Origin: an uncultured Bacteroidota bacterium
GTDB taxonomy: Bacteria > Bacteroidota > Bacteroidia > Flavobacteriales > Flavobacteriaceae
Direction of reading: 5' to 3'
Length of the DNA stretch: 64,000 nt
Assembly (NCBI GenBank): GCA_902614065.1
Contig: CACMJT010000006.1
Span: 28,322-92,321 of the forward strand
The position numbers were made by a program, and so were the translations under genes. Every line of letters starts with the position of its first letter. Position 1 is the stretch's first letter. The notes under the pieces are model-generated. The model was given only the letters and a program-made list of their open reading frames with translations. It did no database searches and was not told the DNA's origin. Shown piece by piece: positions 25,925 to 34,847 of the stretch.

Positions 25925-27798
25925 ATGGGATTTATAATCCATACATCAATAATAATATTGCTATTGAAATAAATAAAATGAATAATTTAATTATTCACAG
26001 AGGGCCAGACGATGATGGTATATTCATTGAAAAATCCAATTATTCTATTGCAATGGCAATGAGAAGACTGTCAATTATTGATATAAAAAATGGTATTCAA
26101 CCAATTTTTTCTCATGATAAATCAAAAGTTATTGTTTTCAATGGAGAAATATACAATTACAAAGAGTTAAAAAATAACTTGATTAAAAAAAAAATTAAAT
26201 TTATTTCAAACAGTGATACTGAAGTTATAATTCGATTATATGAACATTATGGTGAAGAAAGCTTTAAGATGCTCGATGGTATGTTTGCCTTTAGTATTTA
26301 TGATAAAACAAGTAAGAAAATTTTTCTTGTAAGAGATTATTTTGGAGAAAAACCTTTGTACTATAAAAATATTGATGGTTCATTGGTGTGGGGCTCTGAG
26401 CTTAAATCAATCATCAAATACAAAGGTAAAAATACAATATCAACAAATGCAGTAAGACTGTTTTTTTGTTTAAACTTTATACCGGCTCCCTTTACAATTT
26501 ATAACGAAGTAAAAAAATTATCCCCCAATTCTTACTTGACATATGATATTTCAAGTGGGTCTCAAAAAATTAGTAGTATAAAAAAGTCAATTAATGATTA
26601 CTCAAATTCTAATAATTTTAAACAATTAATAAATAGAACAAAAAGTCTTGTTAGAGAAACTGTTGCGACCAGATCCTTAGCAGATGTTCCATTAGGTTCT
26701 TTTCTTTCAGGTGGAGTTGATTCATCAATTATTTCATTGTGTATGGCACAAAATTCATCAAAAAAAATTGACACTTTTTCAATTGGATTTGAAAATAAAT
26801 CATATGATGAAACTGAAAAATCCGATCTAGTTTCTAAGTTGATTAATAGTAATCATCACAAATTTATTGTCAATGAAAATTCTGTAAAAAAACACATAGA
26901 TCAGATAATACTGAATTTTGATGAACCTTTTGCTGATGCCTCCTCACTAGCAACATTTATTTTATCAAAAGAGACAAAAAAATATGTTAAAGTGGCTCTT
27001 ACAGGTGATGGTGGAGATGAAATGTTTGGTGGTTACAACAGATATTACATGAGTGATATTAATAAGTTTTACACCAGATTTATACCAAAAAATTTGCATA
27101 AGTATTTTAAACACTTCTCAAACAAACATCTAAGGTTAAAAGTTGATAATAGAGGTTTTATTTTTAAAATGAAAAAAGTTTTAAATTCAATTAATTATGA
27201 AAAAAATTTTTATTGGAATATTATATCGCTTGGTTTTAAAGAAGATGAATTAAATAATCTATTAATTGAAAATCCTTCAATTGATATTTTTGAATATTAT
27301 AAAAAAATTTCCAGAAAAAAATTTAAATCATCTTTATCTGAAATGAGAGCAATAGATTTATTAGTTTGTTTGGAGGGGGATATGTTAGTTAAAGTAGACA
27401 GAACAAGTATGCTAAATTCGTTAGAATGCAGATCACCTTTTCTATCGACAAAAATTCTAGATTTCACAAACTCTATACCCTCTGGTTTTCTAATTAAAAA
27501 TGGTAATAAGAAGTTTATATTAAAAGAATCGTTTAAAGAATTTTTTCCAGAAAACTTCTTTAATTTGCCAAAACAAGGATTTGGTGTTCCCGTTGGAAAT
27601 TGGTTGAGAACTAATTTAAAAAGCGAATTATTACGATTTTCGGAAAGGAGTTTTATAGAAAAACAAGGGATTTTTAATTACACATATATTAATTCATTGG
27701 TTAATAATCACATTAATTCAATTGATGATTCAACATTTAAACTTTGGCCATATTACTGTTTTCAAAAATGGTACAAAAATATTTACATGAAATTATGA
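25912..27798 (+). CDS. asnB: Asparagine-synthetase-like amidotransferase, copy 3
   Basis: 628 aa; overlaps the GT4 gene by 13 bp. Cys2 nucleophile (MCGINGIYNP), 'IHRGPDDDGI', 'MRRLSIIDI', 'FNGEIYNY', 'SDTEVII', 'SGGVDSSII' near residue 265, 'TGDGGDEMFGGYNRYY' and 'VDRTSMLNSLECRSPFLS' are present. Both half-reactions should be intact. It resembles the AsnB subgroup common in sugar clusters. Its stop overlaps the deacetylase start (ATGA). Substrate unknown; uronamide formation is the working guess for this copy too. Confidence 0.9.
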   Translation: MCGINGIYNPYINNNIAIEINKMNNLIIHRGPDDDGIFIEKSNYSIAMAMRRLSIIDIKNGIQPIFSHDKSKVIVFNGEIYNYKELKNNLIKKKIKFISNSDTEVIIRLYEHYGEESFKMLDGMFAFSIYDKTSKKIFLVRDYFGEKPLYYKNIDGSLVWGSELKSIIKYKGKNTISTNAVRLFFCLNFIPAPFTIYNEVKKLSPNSYLTYDISSGSQKISSIKKSINDYSNSNNFKQLINRTKSLVRETVATRSLADVPLGSFLSGGVDSSIISLCMAQNSSKKIDTFSIGFENKSYDETEKSDLVSKLINSNHHKFIVNENSVKKHIDQIILNFDEPFADASSLATFILSKETKKYVKVALTGDGGDEMFGGYNRYYMSDINKFYTRFIPKNLHKYFKHFSNKHLRLKVDNRGFIFKMKKVLNSINYEKNFYWNIISLGFKEDELNNLLIENPSIDIFEYYKKISRKKFKSSLSEMRAIDLLVCLEGDMLVKVDRTSMLNSLECRSPFLSTKILDFTNSIPSGFLIKNGNKKFILKESFKEFFPENFFNLPKQGFGVPVGNWLRTNLKSELLRFSERSFIEKQGIFNYTYINSLVNNHINSIDDSTFKLWPYYCFQKWYKNIYMKL

Positions 27799-28751
27799 AA
27801 TCTGGTAAATTTATTATTTCACTCGACTTTGAATTATTTTGGGGTGTAAGTGAAAAAAAAACAATTAATAATTACTTTGAAAACTTAAAAAATACTCGAT
27901 TTGTAGTTGAAAAATTATTGAACATTTTCTTAAAAAATGATATTAGCGCAACTTGGGCTACAGTTGGTTTTCTGTTCTTTGCAAATAAAGAAGAGCTGAT
28001 AAGTTTTTTAAATAATGTAAAAATTGAATATCCAAAATATAAAAATCAAAACTTAAATAATTATTTAAAAATAAATAATATTAAAAATGTAAATAATGAA
28101 TTTTACTTCGCTCCAGATTTAATAAAAAAAATTTACAGTTGTAAAGGTCAAGAGATAGCAACGCACACTTTTTCACATTTTTATACACTAGAACCAGGAG
28201 CCAAAACTAAAGATTTCGTAACAGATTTAGATCTTGCATTAAAAATCGCCAAAAAAAATAATATCCAGATTAACAGTATAGTTTTTCCAAGAAATCAATA
28301 TTCAGATGATATTTTAAAAGCATGTAAAAATTTAAACTTAAAATCTTTTAGAGGGAATTTAAATAGTTACATTTTTAAGCCCTCTTCAAATCAATCTGCT
28401 TTTAAAAGACTGATAAGACTGGCTAATTCTTATTTTAATATTTCCGCGCCATTACTTAATGAAATTGATAGAAATTCCTCTCCTCTCAATGTACCAGCCT
28501 CAAGATTTTTAAGACCATTTAATCCACAACTATCTTTCTTAGAAAATAGAAAAATTAAAATTATTAAAAACGAAATGTCATATGCAGCAAAAAATAATAA
28601 AGTATATCATTTGTGGTGGCATCCTCATAATTTCGGGAAAAATATTAGTGAAAACTTTAAAAATTTAGATTTAATAATCTCGCACTACAAAAAGTTAAAT
28701 AGTATTTATAATTTTAAGTCAGCTAATATGTGTGATATATTAAAATTCTAA
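27795..28751 (+). CDS. Polysaccharide deacetylase (NodB fold)
   Basis: 318 aa from the ATG that overlaps the asnB-3 stop; the tracked ORF adds 17 residues read from inside asnB-3. NodB-type motifs: 'FIISLDFELFWGV' (motif 1 acids), 'EIATHTFSHFY' (HxxSH, metal-binding histidines) near residue 125, and 'YHLWWHPHNFG' late in the protein. It has no signal peptide, so a cytoplasmic lipid-linked or nucleotide-linked substrate is likely. A formyltransferase follows 10 bp later. The pair recalls ArnD (deformylase, same fold) and the ArnA formyltransferase domain. Confidence 0.83.
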   Translation: MKSGKFIISLDFELFWGVSEKKTINNYFENLKNTRFVVEKLLNIFLKNDISATWATVGFLFFANKEELISFLNNVKIEYPKYKNQNLNNYLKINNIKNVNNEFYFAPDLIKKIYSCKGQEIATHTFSHFYTLEPGAKTKDFVTDLDLALKIAKKNNIQINSIVFPRNQYSDDILKACKNLNLKSFRGNLNSYIFKPSSNQSAFKRLIRLANSYFNISAPLLNEIDRNSSPLNVPASRFLRPFNPQLSFLENRKIKIIKNEMSYAAKNNKVYHLWWHPHNFGKNISENFKNLDLIISHYKKLNSIYNFKSANMCDILKF

Positions 28752-28761
28752 ATCAATTTTT

Positions 28762-29529
28762 ATGAGGATTCTTTTGGTTGGTAAAAACTCATTTAGTACT
28801 AGGATTATTTATAATTATTTATTAGAGAAAGGACTAGATGTAAAAGTTATTATTGAACAAAGAAAAAAAACAATTTTTTTAATAAAAAGAAAAATTAAAT
28901 TATTTGGATTTTTTGGAACAATCGGTCAACTAGTTTTTATAATATTTTCAAATATTATATTGAAACCTTTATCAAAAAAAAAAATTAATAATTACAGAAA
29001 AATATATAATTTAAATACAACTGAAATAAATAAAAAGAAAATAATTCACTTAGCTTCAATTAATTCTTCAAAGTTTATCAAAATTTCTAAAAACTTTAAT
29101 CCAAATTACATTTTACTATCTGGTTCTGACATAGTTAAAGAAAATATAATTAAAAACTTTCCAAAAAAAATTATTAATATTCATACTGGTATAACTCCAA
29201 ACTACAGAGGTGTTCATGGGGCTTACTGGGCATTAGTAAATAAAGACTTAGACAGATGTGGTGTTACTTTACATTATATTGATTCTGGTATTGATACAGG
29301 TCAAATAATTGATCAAGCAAGAATTTCAATAAATAGCGGTGACAATTTTGAAACTTATCCAGTATTGCAATTATATGCTGGACTTGTTTTATTGAACAAT
29401 TTTATTAGACAAAAACATAAACAAAAAAATAATTTTTCAAATAATCAAAATATTATAGTTTCAAAACAATATACACATCCAACTATTTTTCAATATTTTT
29501 TTAATCTTTTTATTTACGGAATAAAATGA
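28762..29529 (+). CDS. Formyltransferase-fold protein, second copy
   Basis: 255 aa. 'MRILLVGKNSFSTRIIYNYLLEKG' opens a GART-type Rossmann domain. The N-H-D triad is visible in 'IINIHTGITPNYRGVHGAYWALV' and 'GVTLHYIDSGIDTGQII'. There is no Fmt C-terminal domain. The 'HTGITPNYRG' form differs from the 'HPGDIP' of the 11286 copy, so the two probably have different acceptors. It overlaps the next GT by 4 bp. Likely N-formylates an amino sugar of the repeat unit. Confidence 0.78.
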   Translation: MRILLVGKNSFSTRIIYNYLLEKGLDVKVIIEQRKKTIFLIKRKIKLFGFFGTIGQLVFIIFSNIILKPLSKKKINNYRKIYNLNTTEINKKKIIHLASINSSKFIKISKNFNPNYILLSGSDIVKENIIKNFPKKIINIHTGITPNYRGVHGAYWALVNKDLDRCGVTLHYIDSGIDTGQIIDQARISINSGDNFETYPVLQLYAGLVLLNNFIRQKHKQKNNFSNNQNIIVSKQYTHPTIFQYFFNLFIYGIK

Positions 29530-30629
29530 AAAAAATATTGATAACCAGTAATTCATCATGGAATATTTATAATTTTAGACTTGACTTAATTTTTCAACTC
29601 AGTGAAAAATTTGATATAGTTGTATTATCTCCAATTGATGATTATACTCAAATTTTAACTAAAAAGGGAATCAAACATTTTGAAATCAAGATTAACCAAA
29701 AAGGTATCAATATTTATGAAGACTTATCACTCTGCTATAATTATTATAAATATTTTAATGCACTAAAACCTGATTTGATATTGAGTTACACTATTAAACC
29801 AAATATTTATGCTTCTTTAACATCAAAAATTTTAGGAATACCCATAATTTCAAATGTAAGTGGTCTAGGTACTACTTTTATAAAGAAGAATTGGGTCACG
29901 AAACTTAGTTTTCTTTTATATAAAATTTCTTTTTTTAAAAATTACCATATTTTTTTTCAAAACAACTATGACCGAAATATTTTTTTATCAAAAAAAATAG
30001 TAAACCAACAAAACTCATCAATAGTACCAGGGTCTGGAGTTGATACGGATGTATTTAATTTTAAAAGAAATAATAACAAAGCAAAAAATTTCTTATTTGT
30101 TGGTCGAATAATTAAAGATAAAGGAGTTTTTGAATACCTAGAAATGGCAAAAAAAATCACTGAAATTTACCCCAGAATCAATTTTTTTTTAGTTGGTGAA
30201 ATTAATTGTAATAATAAAACATCTATTTCTCAAAAAGAATTGACCAAACATTTAAAAGAAAACATTAAATATCTTGGTAAAGTTCATAAAATAAAAAAAC
30301 TACTCGAGAATAATGACGTGGTAATTTTGCCTTCCTACAGAGAGGGTTTATCAAAGTCCTTGATCGAAGCTTCATCTATGAGAATGCCTTTGATTGCTAC
30401 TAATGTGCCTGGCTGTAATGATATAGTTAAGGATGGTTACAATGGATTTTTGGTCAAACCTTACTCCTCAAAATCTCTTTTTGTTGCTGTAAAAAAAATG
30501 ATAAATATGACTGAATATGAAAGACTAAAAATGGGGGAAAATTCAAGAAAAAGGGTTTTAGCTTATTATTCAAATAAGCATGTTATTGATTCATACAGTA
30601 AAATAATTTACAAGTTTTTTAATAATTAA
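29526..30629 (+). CDS. Glycosyltransferase, GT4 family (PglA-like)
   Basis: 367 aa. 'ILITSNSSWNIYNFRLDLIFQLSEKFDIVVLSPID', 'PDLILSYTIKPNIYASLTSKILGIPIISNVSGLGTTF', 'VPGSGVDTDVFNF', 'FLFVGRIIKDKGVFEYLEMAK' and 'LPSYREGLSKSLIEASSMRMPLIATNVPGC' follow the PglA/WbnE-like GT4 pattern, which usually adds GalNAc or a related HexNAc as an early sugar. Last gene of the plus-strand block; its end overlaps the convergent gene at 30619 by 11 bp. Confidence 0.87.
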   Translation: MKKILITSNSSWNIYNFRLDLIFQLSEKFDIVVLSPIDDYTQILTKKGIKHFEIKINQKGINIYEDLSLCYNYYKYFNALKPDLILSYTIKPNIYASLTSKILGIPIISNVSGLGTTFIKKNWVTKLSFLLYKISFFKNYHIFFQNNYDRNIFLSKKIVNQQNSSIVPGSGVDTDVFNFKRNNNKAKNFLFVGRIIKDKGVFEYLEMAKKITEIYPRINFFLVGEINCNNKTSISQKELTKHLKENIKYLGKVHKIKKLLENNDVVILPSYREGLSKSLIEASSMRMPLIATNVPGCNDIVKDGYNGFLVKPYSSKSLFVAVKKMINMTEYERLKMGENSRKRVLAYYSNKHVIDSYSKIIYKFFNN

Positions 30630-31629
30630 ATAGCTTTTTGAAAATATAATTTCTGTAAGTTTTATCATTAAGAAACTTAATAAATTGCTCAGGACGAAAT
30701 CTCAAATAATATAACTGGGTGTATATTAAATTATCAATAAAATTAAATTTTTTAAAATTATTTTTAAGATAAAACCTCAATCTAAAAAAAATTGACTTAT
30801 TATAATCGAAATATAAATTTTGGTGTCCCATTATTTTATTTAACTTGAAATAAAAACTACTTACGAATTTATCATTATTCATTTGATCAAACTCAAATTT
30901 ATTTCGATCATAAATAAGTTTATGGTCATACAGGCTTCTGTAATTAAAATTCATTAATAAAAAACCTTTATCATTAATTTCTTGATTATAAATGCAATGA
31001 TAAAATAATGATAATGAGTTTGGTACAGGCAATGAGTCAACTTTTTTTAAGTTGCTTAATATTTTATTTGAGTCTAGCAGTTCATTTTTATTTCTAAGAA
31101 GACTATAGTGTATTTCAACTGCGAATATTTTTTCTTTATTTACTTGTCTTTTTAAATGTTTTTTTGATCTGTGTGGAAAAAAATCATATTCTGGAAAAAT
31201 ATTATAACCGTGATTTGAGAGAATTTTAAAAGCTTTTGAGCTATCCGTCTTTGATACTAATATATCAATATCCCCTATCATTCTTTCACCAATTTCGCTA
31301 AAGTAATTATCAATTAACATTGCGGCGCCTTTCAAAAAAACAAATTCTATAGAGTTTTTTTTAAAAATTTGATTAATGAATTTCACCTCAACTTGAATAT
31401 GTTTATTTCTTTTGAGATTTTCCTCATAAATATTTTTCATAAACTGTAACAAATCTTCTGGAAAATACTTTGTAATTTTTTTTGTTTTAATTTTTAAATA
31501 CAAGGCTGGTAGAATCAAATGACTTGTACTTATTTTTACAAATCTTTCGAAATTTATGCCAACAAAATCTGCTCTACTAATTTTATTTTCAGATAATAGA
31601 ATTCTTACAATTAAACTTTTTTCTTTCAC
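30619..31629 (-). CDS. Nucleotidyltransferase-fold protein of unknown function (NTP_transf_5-like)
   Basis: 336 aa. The middle holds 'FIFLKGAA'-like 'IEFVFLKGAAMLIDNYFSEIGERMIGDIDILVSK' near residue 120: the G-G-x-R-x-x-D-x-D arrangement of the uncharacterised nucleotidyltransferase family often found in capsule loci. The two Asp of 'DIDIL' would be the metal ligands. The C-terminal half is basic and aromatic-rich and contains no recognised domain. It is on the opposite strand from the operon. Function unknown. Confidence 0.72.
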   Translation of the reverse strand: MKEKSLIVRILLSENKISRADFVGINFERFVKISTSHLILPALYLKIKTKKITKYFPEDLLQFMKNIYEENLKRNKHIQVEVKFINQIFKKNSIEFVFLKGAAMLIDNYFSEIGERMIGDIDILVSKTDSSKAFKILSNHGYNIFPEYDFFPHRSKKHLKRQVNKEKIFAVEIHYSLLRNKNELLDSNKILSNLKKVDSLPVPNSLSLFYHCIYNQEINDKGFLLMNFNYRSLYDHKLIYDRNKFEFDQMNNDKFVSSFYFKLNKIMGHQNLYFDYNKSIFFRLRFYLKNNFKKFNFIDNLIYTQLYYLRFRPEQFIKFLNDKTYRNYIFKKLFNY

Positions 31630-31675
31630 GAACTCAAATTAATTTAGCAGGATTTAAAGATAAAAATATATTTAT

Positions 31676-31683
31676 TAGATTTG
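31676..31683 (+). promoter_or_regulatory. -7 box TAGATTTG upstream of wza
   Basis: Exact TAnnTTTG, 15 bp before the ATG at 31699, in the 69-bp gap between divergent genes. A second near-match, TATATTTA, lies at 31667. No clear -33 TTTG. Confidence 0.4.
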
Positions 31684-31698
31684 CTTTCATTTTTAGAT

Positions 31699-32463
31699 AT
31701 GAATTTTAGAAATTTTCTGTTTGCCTTTTTAATTGCTCTTTTATGTTCTTGCTCATCTAAAAAGAATATTATTTACTTCCAAGATTTAAAAAGTACGGAA
31801 GAATTTAAGGTAAATTATCAAGAACAAATTATCAGAGTTGATGACATCTTAAAAATTGATGTTTCCACTGCTGACCCAGAAATCTCCACAAATTTTAATA
31901 ATAGAGGGACTTACAATGCACTAACTAATGACAGAGAAAGTATGATTTTAATGGGTTATCAAGTTGATAATTTCGGTTTTATTAGTTACCCAAGGCTTGG
32001 AAAGGTTAAAGTTTCTGGTTTAACAAAATATGAGCTTTCTGAAAAATTAATTAAATTATTAGTTGAAAGTGGTGAGTTGGTCAATCCGCATATCGATGTA
32101 AAGTTTTTAAATCTAAATTTTACTGTCTTAGGAGAAGTTAATAAGCCTGGAAATTATTCCTTCATAGAAAATAATTTAAATATTTTAGAAGCTTTGGGAA
32201 TTGCTGGAGATTTAACAATAAATGGCGAAAGGAAGGATATTAAATTAATAAGACAATCAGATAATAACAAAAAGGTCTATTCAATTGATTTAACAAAAAA
32301 AAATCTGTTGAAGGAAGATTATTTTCAGATAATATCTGGTGATGTAATTATAGTTAACCCTAATACAACTAGAGTCAAAAACGCTGGTGTTATTGGTAAT
32401 TCGGGTACCCTTATAAGTCTCTTATCATTTATTTTATCAACAATAATTGTTACAACGAGATAA
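31699..32463 (+). CDS. wza: Wza-type polysaccharide export outer-membrane lipoprotein
   Basis: 254 aa from ATG (MNFRNFLFAFLIALLCSCSSKK); the tracked TTG start lies in the promoter. A lipoprotein signal with LCSC lipobox is followed by a Poly_export domain ('QIIRVDDILKIDVSTADPEISTNFN', 'YQVDNFGFISYPRLGKVKVSGLTKYEL') and a SLBB domain ('FTVLGEVNKPGNYSF', 'NILEALGIAGDL'). A hydrophobic C-terminal helix closes the protein. It forms the outer-membrane exit channel with the Wzc kinase encoded 17 bp downstream. Confidence 0.93.
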   Translation: MNFRNFLFAFLIALLCSCSSKKNIIYFQDLKSTEEFKVNYQEQIIRVDDILKIDVSTADPEISTNFNNRGTYNALTNDRESMILMGYQVDNFGFISYPRLGKVKVSGLTKYELSEKLIKLLVESGELVNPHIDVKFLNLNFTVLGEVNKPGNYSFIENNLNILEALGIAGDLTINGERKDIKLIRQSDNNKKVYSIDLTKKNLLKEDYFQIISGDVIIVNPNTTRVKNAGVIGNSGTLISLLSFILSTIIVTTR

Positions 32464-32480
32464 AAACTTAACTATTTATA

Positions 32481-34841
32481 ATGAATAATTCCTTAAACGA
32501 TAAACAAAATGCTTTAGAAAGGAAATTGTTTTTAAAATATTTTTCTTTCTGGCCTTTTTATTTAATCTCACTCGTTGCATTTATTGTTATCGCATTTTTA
32601 GTTATTCGTTATTCTGATTATATCTACAAAACTTCATCAACTATTCAAGTAATAGATAAGGCACAAGACTCTGAAATGGCTTTACCAACTGCAATGACAA
32701 TTTTTAATCGTTCCCTTATTAATCTTGAAAATGAGATTGGAGTGTTAACATCCTACAATCTTCACAAACAAGTTTGTTCTGAATTAAATTCTAATATTAG
32801 GTATTTTTCTCAAGGTATATTTAATGATTTTGAAAATCATAAAAATAATTGGTTCAAAGATTATGATATTGAATTTAGAGTAGATACAGATTTGATTACT
32901 AAGCTCTTAAAATATGATTTAGAGGTTGATAATAATAATTTAATTATCAATGAGTATGATGAGTATGATAATTTATTGAATACTTTTTTGTTTGATGGAA
33001 AATCTACAAAAAATACCGAACACCCTTTACCATTTCAACTTGAAATAAGGGATTTCCTTAATGAGAAGGTTAATAAAATTTTAATTTTTGACAACTTTGA
33101 AAGAACAGTCACCAGATTTCGAACTCAAGTAAATATATCACAGGTTGGTAAAGACAGTGATCAATTGCTTATTACTCACGACCACCAAAATATTATTATA
33201 TCTAAGGAGTATATAAATACACTTAACCGAGAATTTGATTTAGATGGAATTGAAGATAGACAATTAGAGTACAGTAGAACAGTTGATTTTGTCAATGAAA
33301 GATCTGTTGTTTTAAGATCGGAGTTAGAAGTGATTGAAAATGATAAGAAAAATTTTAAAGAATCAAATAATTTAATTGATGTTTCAACTGATGCAGGTAT
33401 AAATATTGAACAAAAATTCATTTATGATGCTGAATTATTTGAAGCAAAATCTCAAAAAGATCTTTTAGAATTATTAAAAGAAGTTTTAAAAACTGACACC
33501 TCTAGTTTGATGCCATCAAATATTGGTATAAATGATGCAGAAATTAATTCATTAGTTTCAGAGTATAACAAGCTTATAATCCAGAGAAATAAGTTTTCAC
33601 AATCTGCAGGAATTAATAATCAGGTAATTAAGAATATCGATATACAAATTGAAAATCTCATTAATAACATTTATAAATCTGTTAAAAATTTTGAACTTAA
33701 TCTTAATCGAACAATAAAGAACTTAGAGGGTAAAGAAAAAGAATTTTCTAGGTTTTACAGTAGTATCCCAGATAGCGAAAAAATATTACGCTCAATAAAT
33801 AGAGAATTGGAAATAAAAGAAGCATTATTTTTATTATTACTGCAAAAAAAAGAGGAGGCAAGTATTAATCTTGCGGTTATAAAACCATCAATAAAAATTA
33901 TAGACGCTGCTAGGTCAAATAAAATACCCATATCACCTAGAATTCCACTAATCTATTTAATTTCAATTACATCCTCTATTTTAGTTCCCACACTTGCTTT
34001 ATACATATGGTTTCTGTTTGATGATAAAATTCACACTCGAGAACATTTAAATGAATTATTGCCTGAAATACCCATTGTTGGAGAAATCCCTTTTATTTCA
34101 AAAAATAATTTAAACGAAATTATGAGATCTGATACCAGAAGTCCTCTCGATGAATCTTTCAGAATGCTTGCAGCTAACCTTGAATATTCAAATATTGATG
34201 ATAATAAAAATAAAGTAATATTAGTGACTTCGTCAGTAAAGGGCGAGGGTAAAACACTTTGTTCAGTCAATTTGGCAGCCGCTTTAACTAACAAAAAGAA
34301 AAAAATATTATTGATAGGATCGGATTTAAGAAACCCCCAAATTCATAAATATCTAGAAATTGATAAAGATCAAATTGGATTATCTAATTATATATTTAAA
34401 GATGATATTAATTGGAAAAAAATATTACATAAAAAAAATGGAATAGATATATTACTATCAGGATCAATTCCACCTAATCCTACTGAACTACTTAATTCTG
34501 TGAAGTTTATTGGTTTAATTAATGATGCAAAAAAACTTTATGACCATATTATTATAGATTCTGCTCCATGTCTTCTTGTTTCAGATACTTTTGAAATATC
34601 TAAATATGTTGACACCACCGTTTATGTAATTAGATCAAATTATAGTCAAACTAACCTAACAGATTTTATCCTTGAAAGTTATAATCAGAAAAAACTGCCA
34701 AATTTAAATATGGTTTTAAATTCCGTTGGTATAAGTAGAGCATACGGGTACAGATATTCCTATCAATATGGCTATCAATACGATTATAAATATGGTTATA
34801 ATTATGGTTATGGCTATGGATATTTAGAGGATAAGGATTAG
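32481..34841 (+). CDS. wzc: Wzc-type polysaccharide co-polymerase / bacterial tyrosine autokinase
   Basis: 786 aa. Two membrane helices (about residues 25-45 and 495-515) flank a coiled-coil-rich periplasmic Wzz domain. The cytoplasmic BY-kinase has Walker A 'SSVKGEGKT' near 585, Walker A' 'KILLIGSDLRNPQ' and Walker B 'HIIIDSAPCLL'. The last 33 residues contain 14 tyrosines, one at every second position (AYGYRYSYQYGYQ...), an extreme form of the autophosphorylated tail. Follows wza; the phosphatase that should reset it is next on the opposite strand. Confidence 0.95.
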   Translation: MNNSLNDKQNALERKLFLKYFSFWPFYLISLVAFIVIAFLVIRYSDYIYKTSSTIQVIDKAQDSEMALPTAMTIFNRSLINLENEIGVLTSYNLHKQVCSELNSNIRYFSQGIFNDFENHKNNWFKDYDIEFRVDTDLITKLLKYDLEVDNNNLIINEYDEYDNLLNTFLFDGKSTKNTEHPLPFQLEIRDFLNEKVNKILIFDNFERTVTRFRTQVNISQVGKDSDQLLITHDHQNIIISKEYINTLNREFDLDGIEDRQLEYSRTVDFVNERSVVLRSELEVIENDKKNFKESNNLIDVSTDAGINIEQKFIYDAELFEAKSQKDLLELLKEVLKTDTSSLMPSNIGINDAEINSLVSEYNKLIIQRNKFSQSAGINNQVIKNIDIQIENLINNIYKSVKNFELNLNRTIKNLEGKEKEFSRFYSSIPDSEKILRSINRELEIKEALFLLLLQKKEEASINLAVIKPSIKIIDAARSNKIPISPRIPLIYLISITSSILVPTLALYIWFLFDDKIHTREHLNELLPEIPIVGEIPFISKNNLNEIMRSDTRSPLDESFRMLAANLEYSNIDDNKNKVILVTSSVKGEGKTLCSVNLAAALTNKKKKILLIGSDLRNPQIHKYLEIDKDQIGLSNYIFKDDINWKKILHKKNGIDILLSGSIPPNPTELLNSVKFIGLINDAKKLYDHIIIDSAPCLLVSDTFEISKYVDTTVYVIRSNYSQTNLTDFILESYNQKKLPNLNMVLNSVGISRAYGYRYSYQYGYQYDYKYGYNYGYGYGYLEDKD

Positions 34842-34847
34842 ATAATA

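Noticed and set aside
15479-27798. The three asnB genes as a recent tandem duplication or mobile repeat
   Set aside because: Their sequences differ across most of their length and they are separated by unrelated genes; no nucleotide repeat is visible.
4441-31680. Mobile element or recent transfer of the whole polysaccharide block
   Set aside because: No transposase, integrase, direct terminal repeats or tRNA-bounded attachment sites were seen; base composition by eye is not clearly different, although such loci often move by homologous recombination.
34735-34838. Tyrosine-codon tail of wzc as a DNA repeat element
   Set aside because: The repetition follows from the alternating X-Tyr protein sequence; codons are mixed TAT/TAC and the intervening codons vary.
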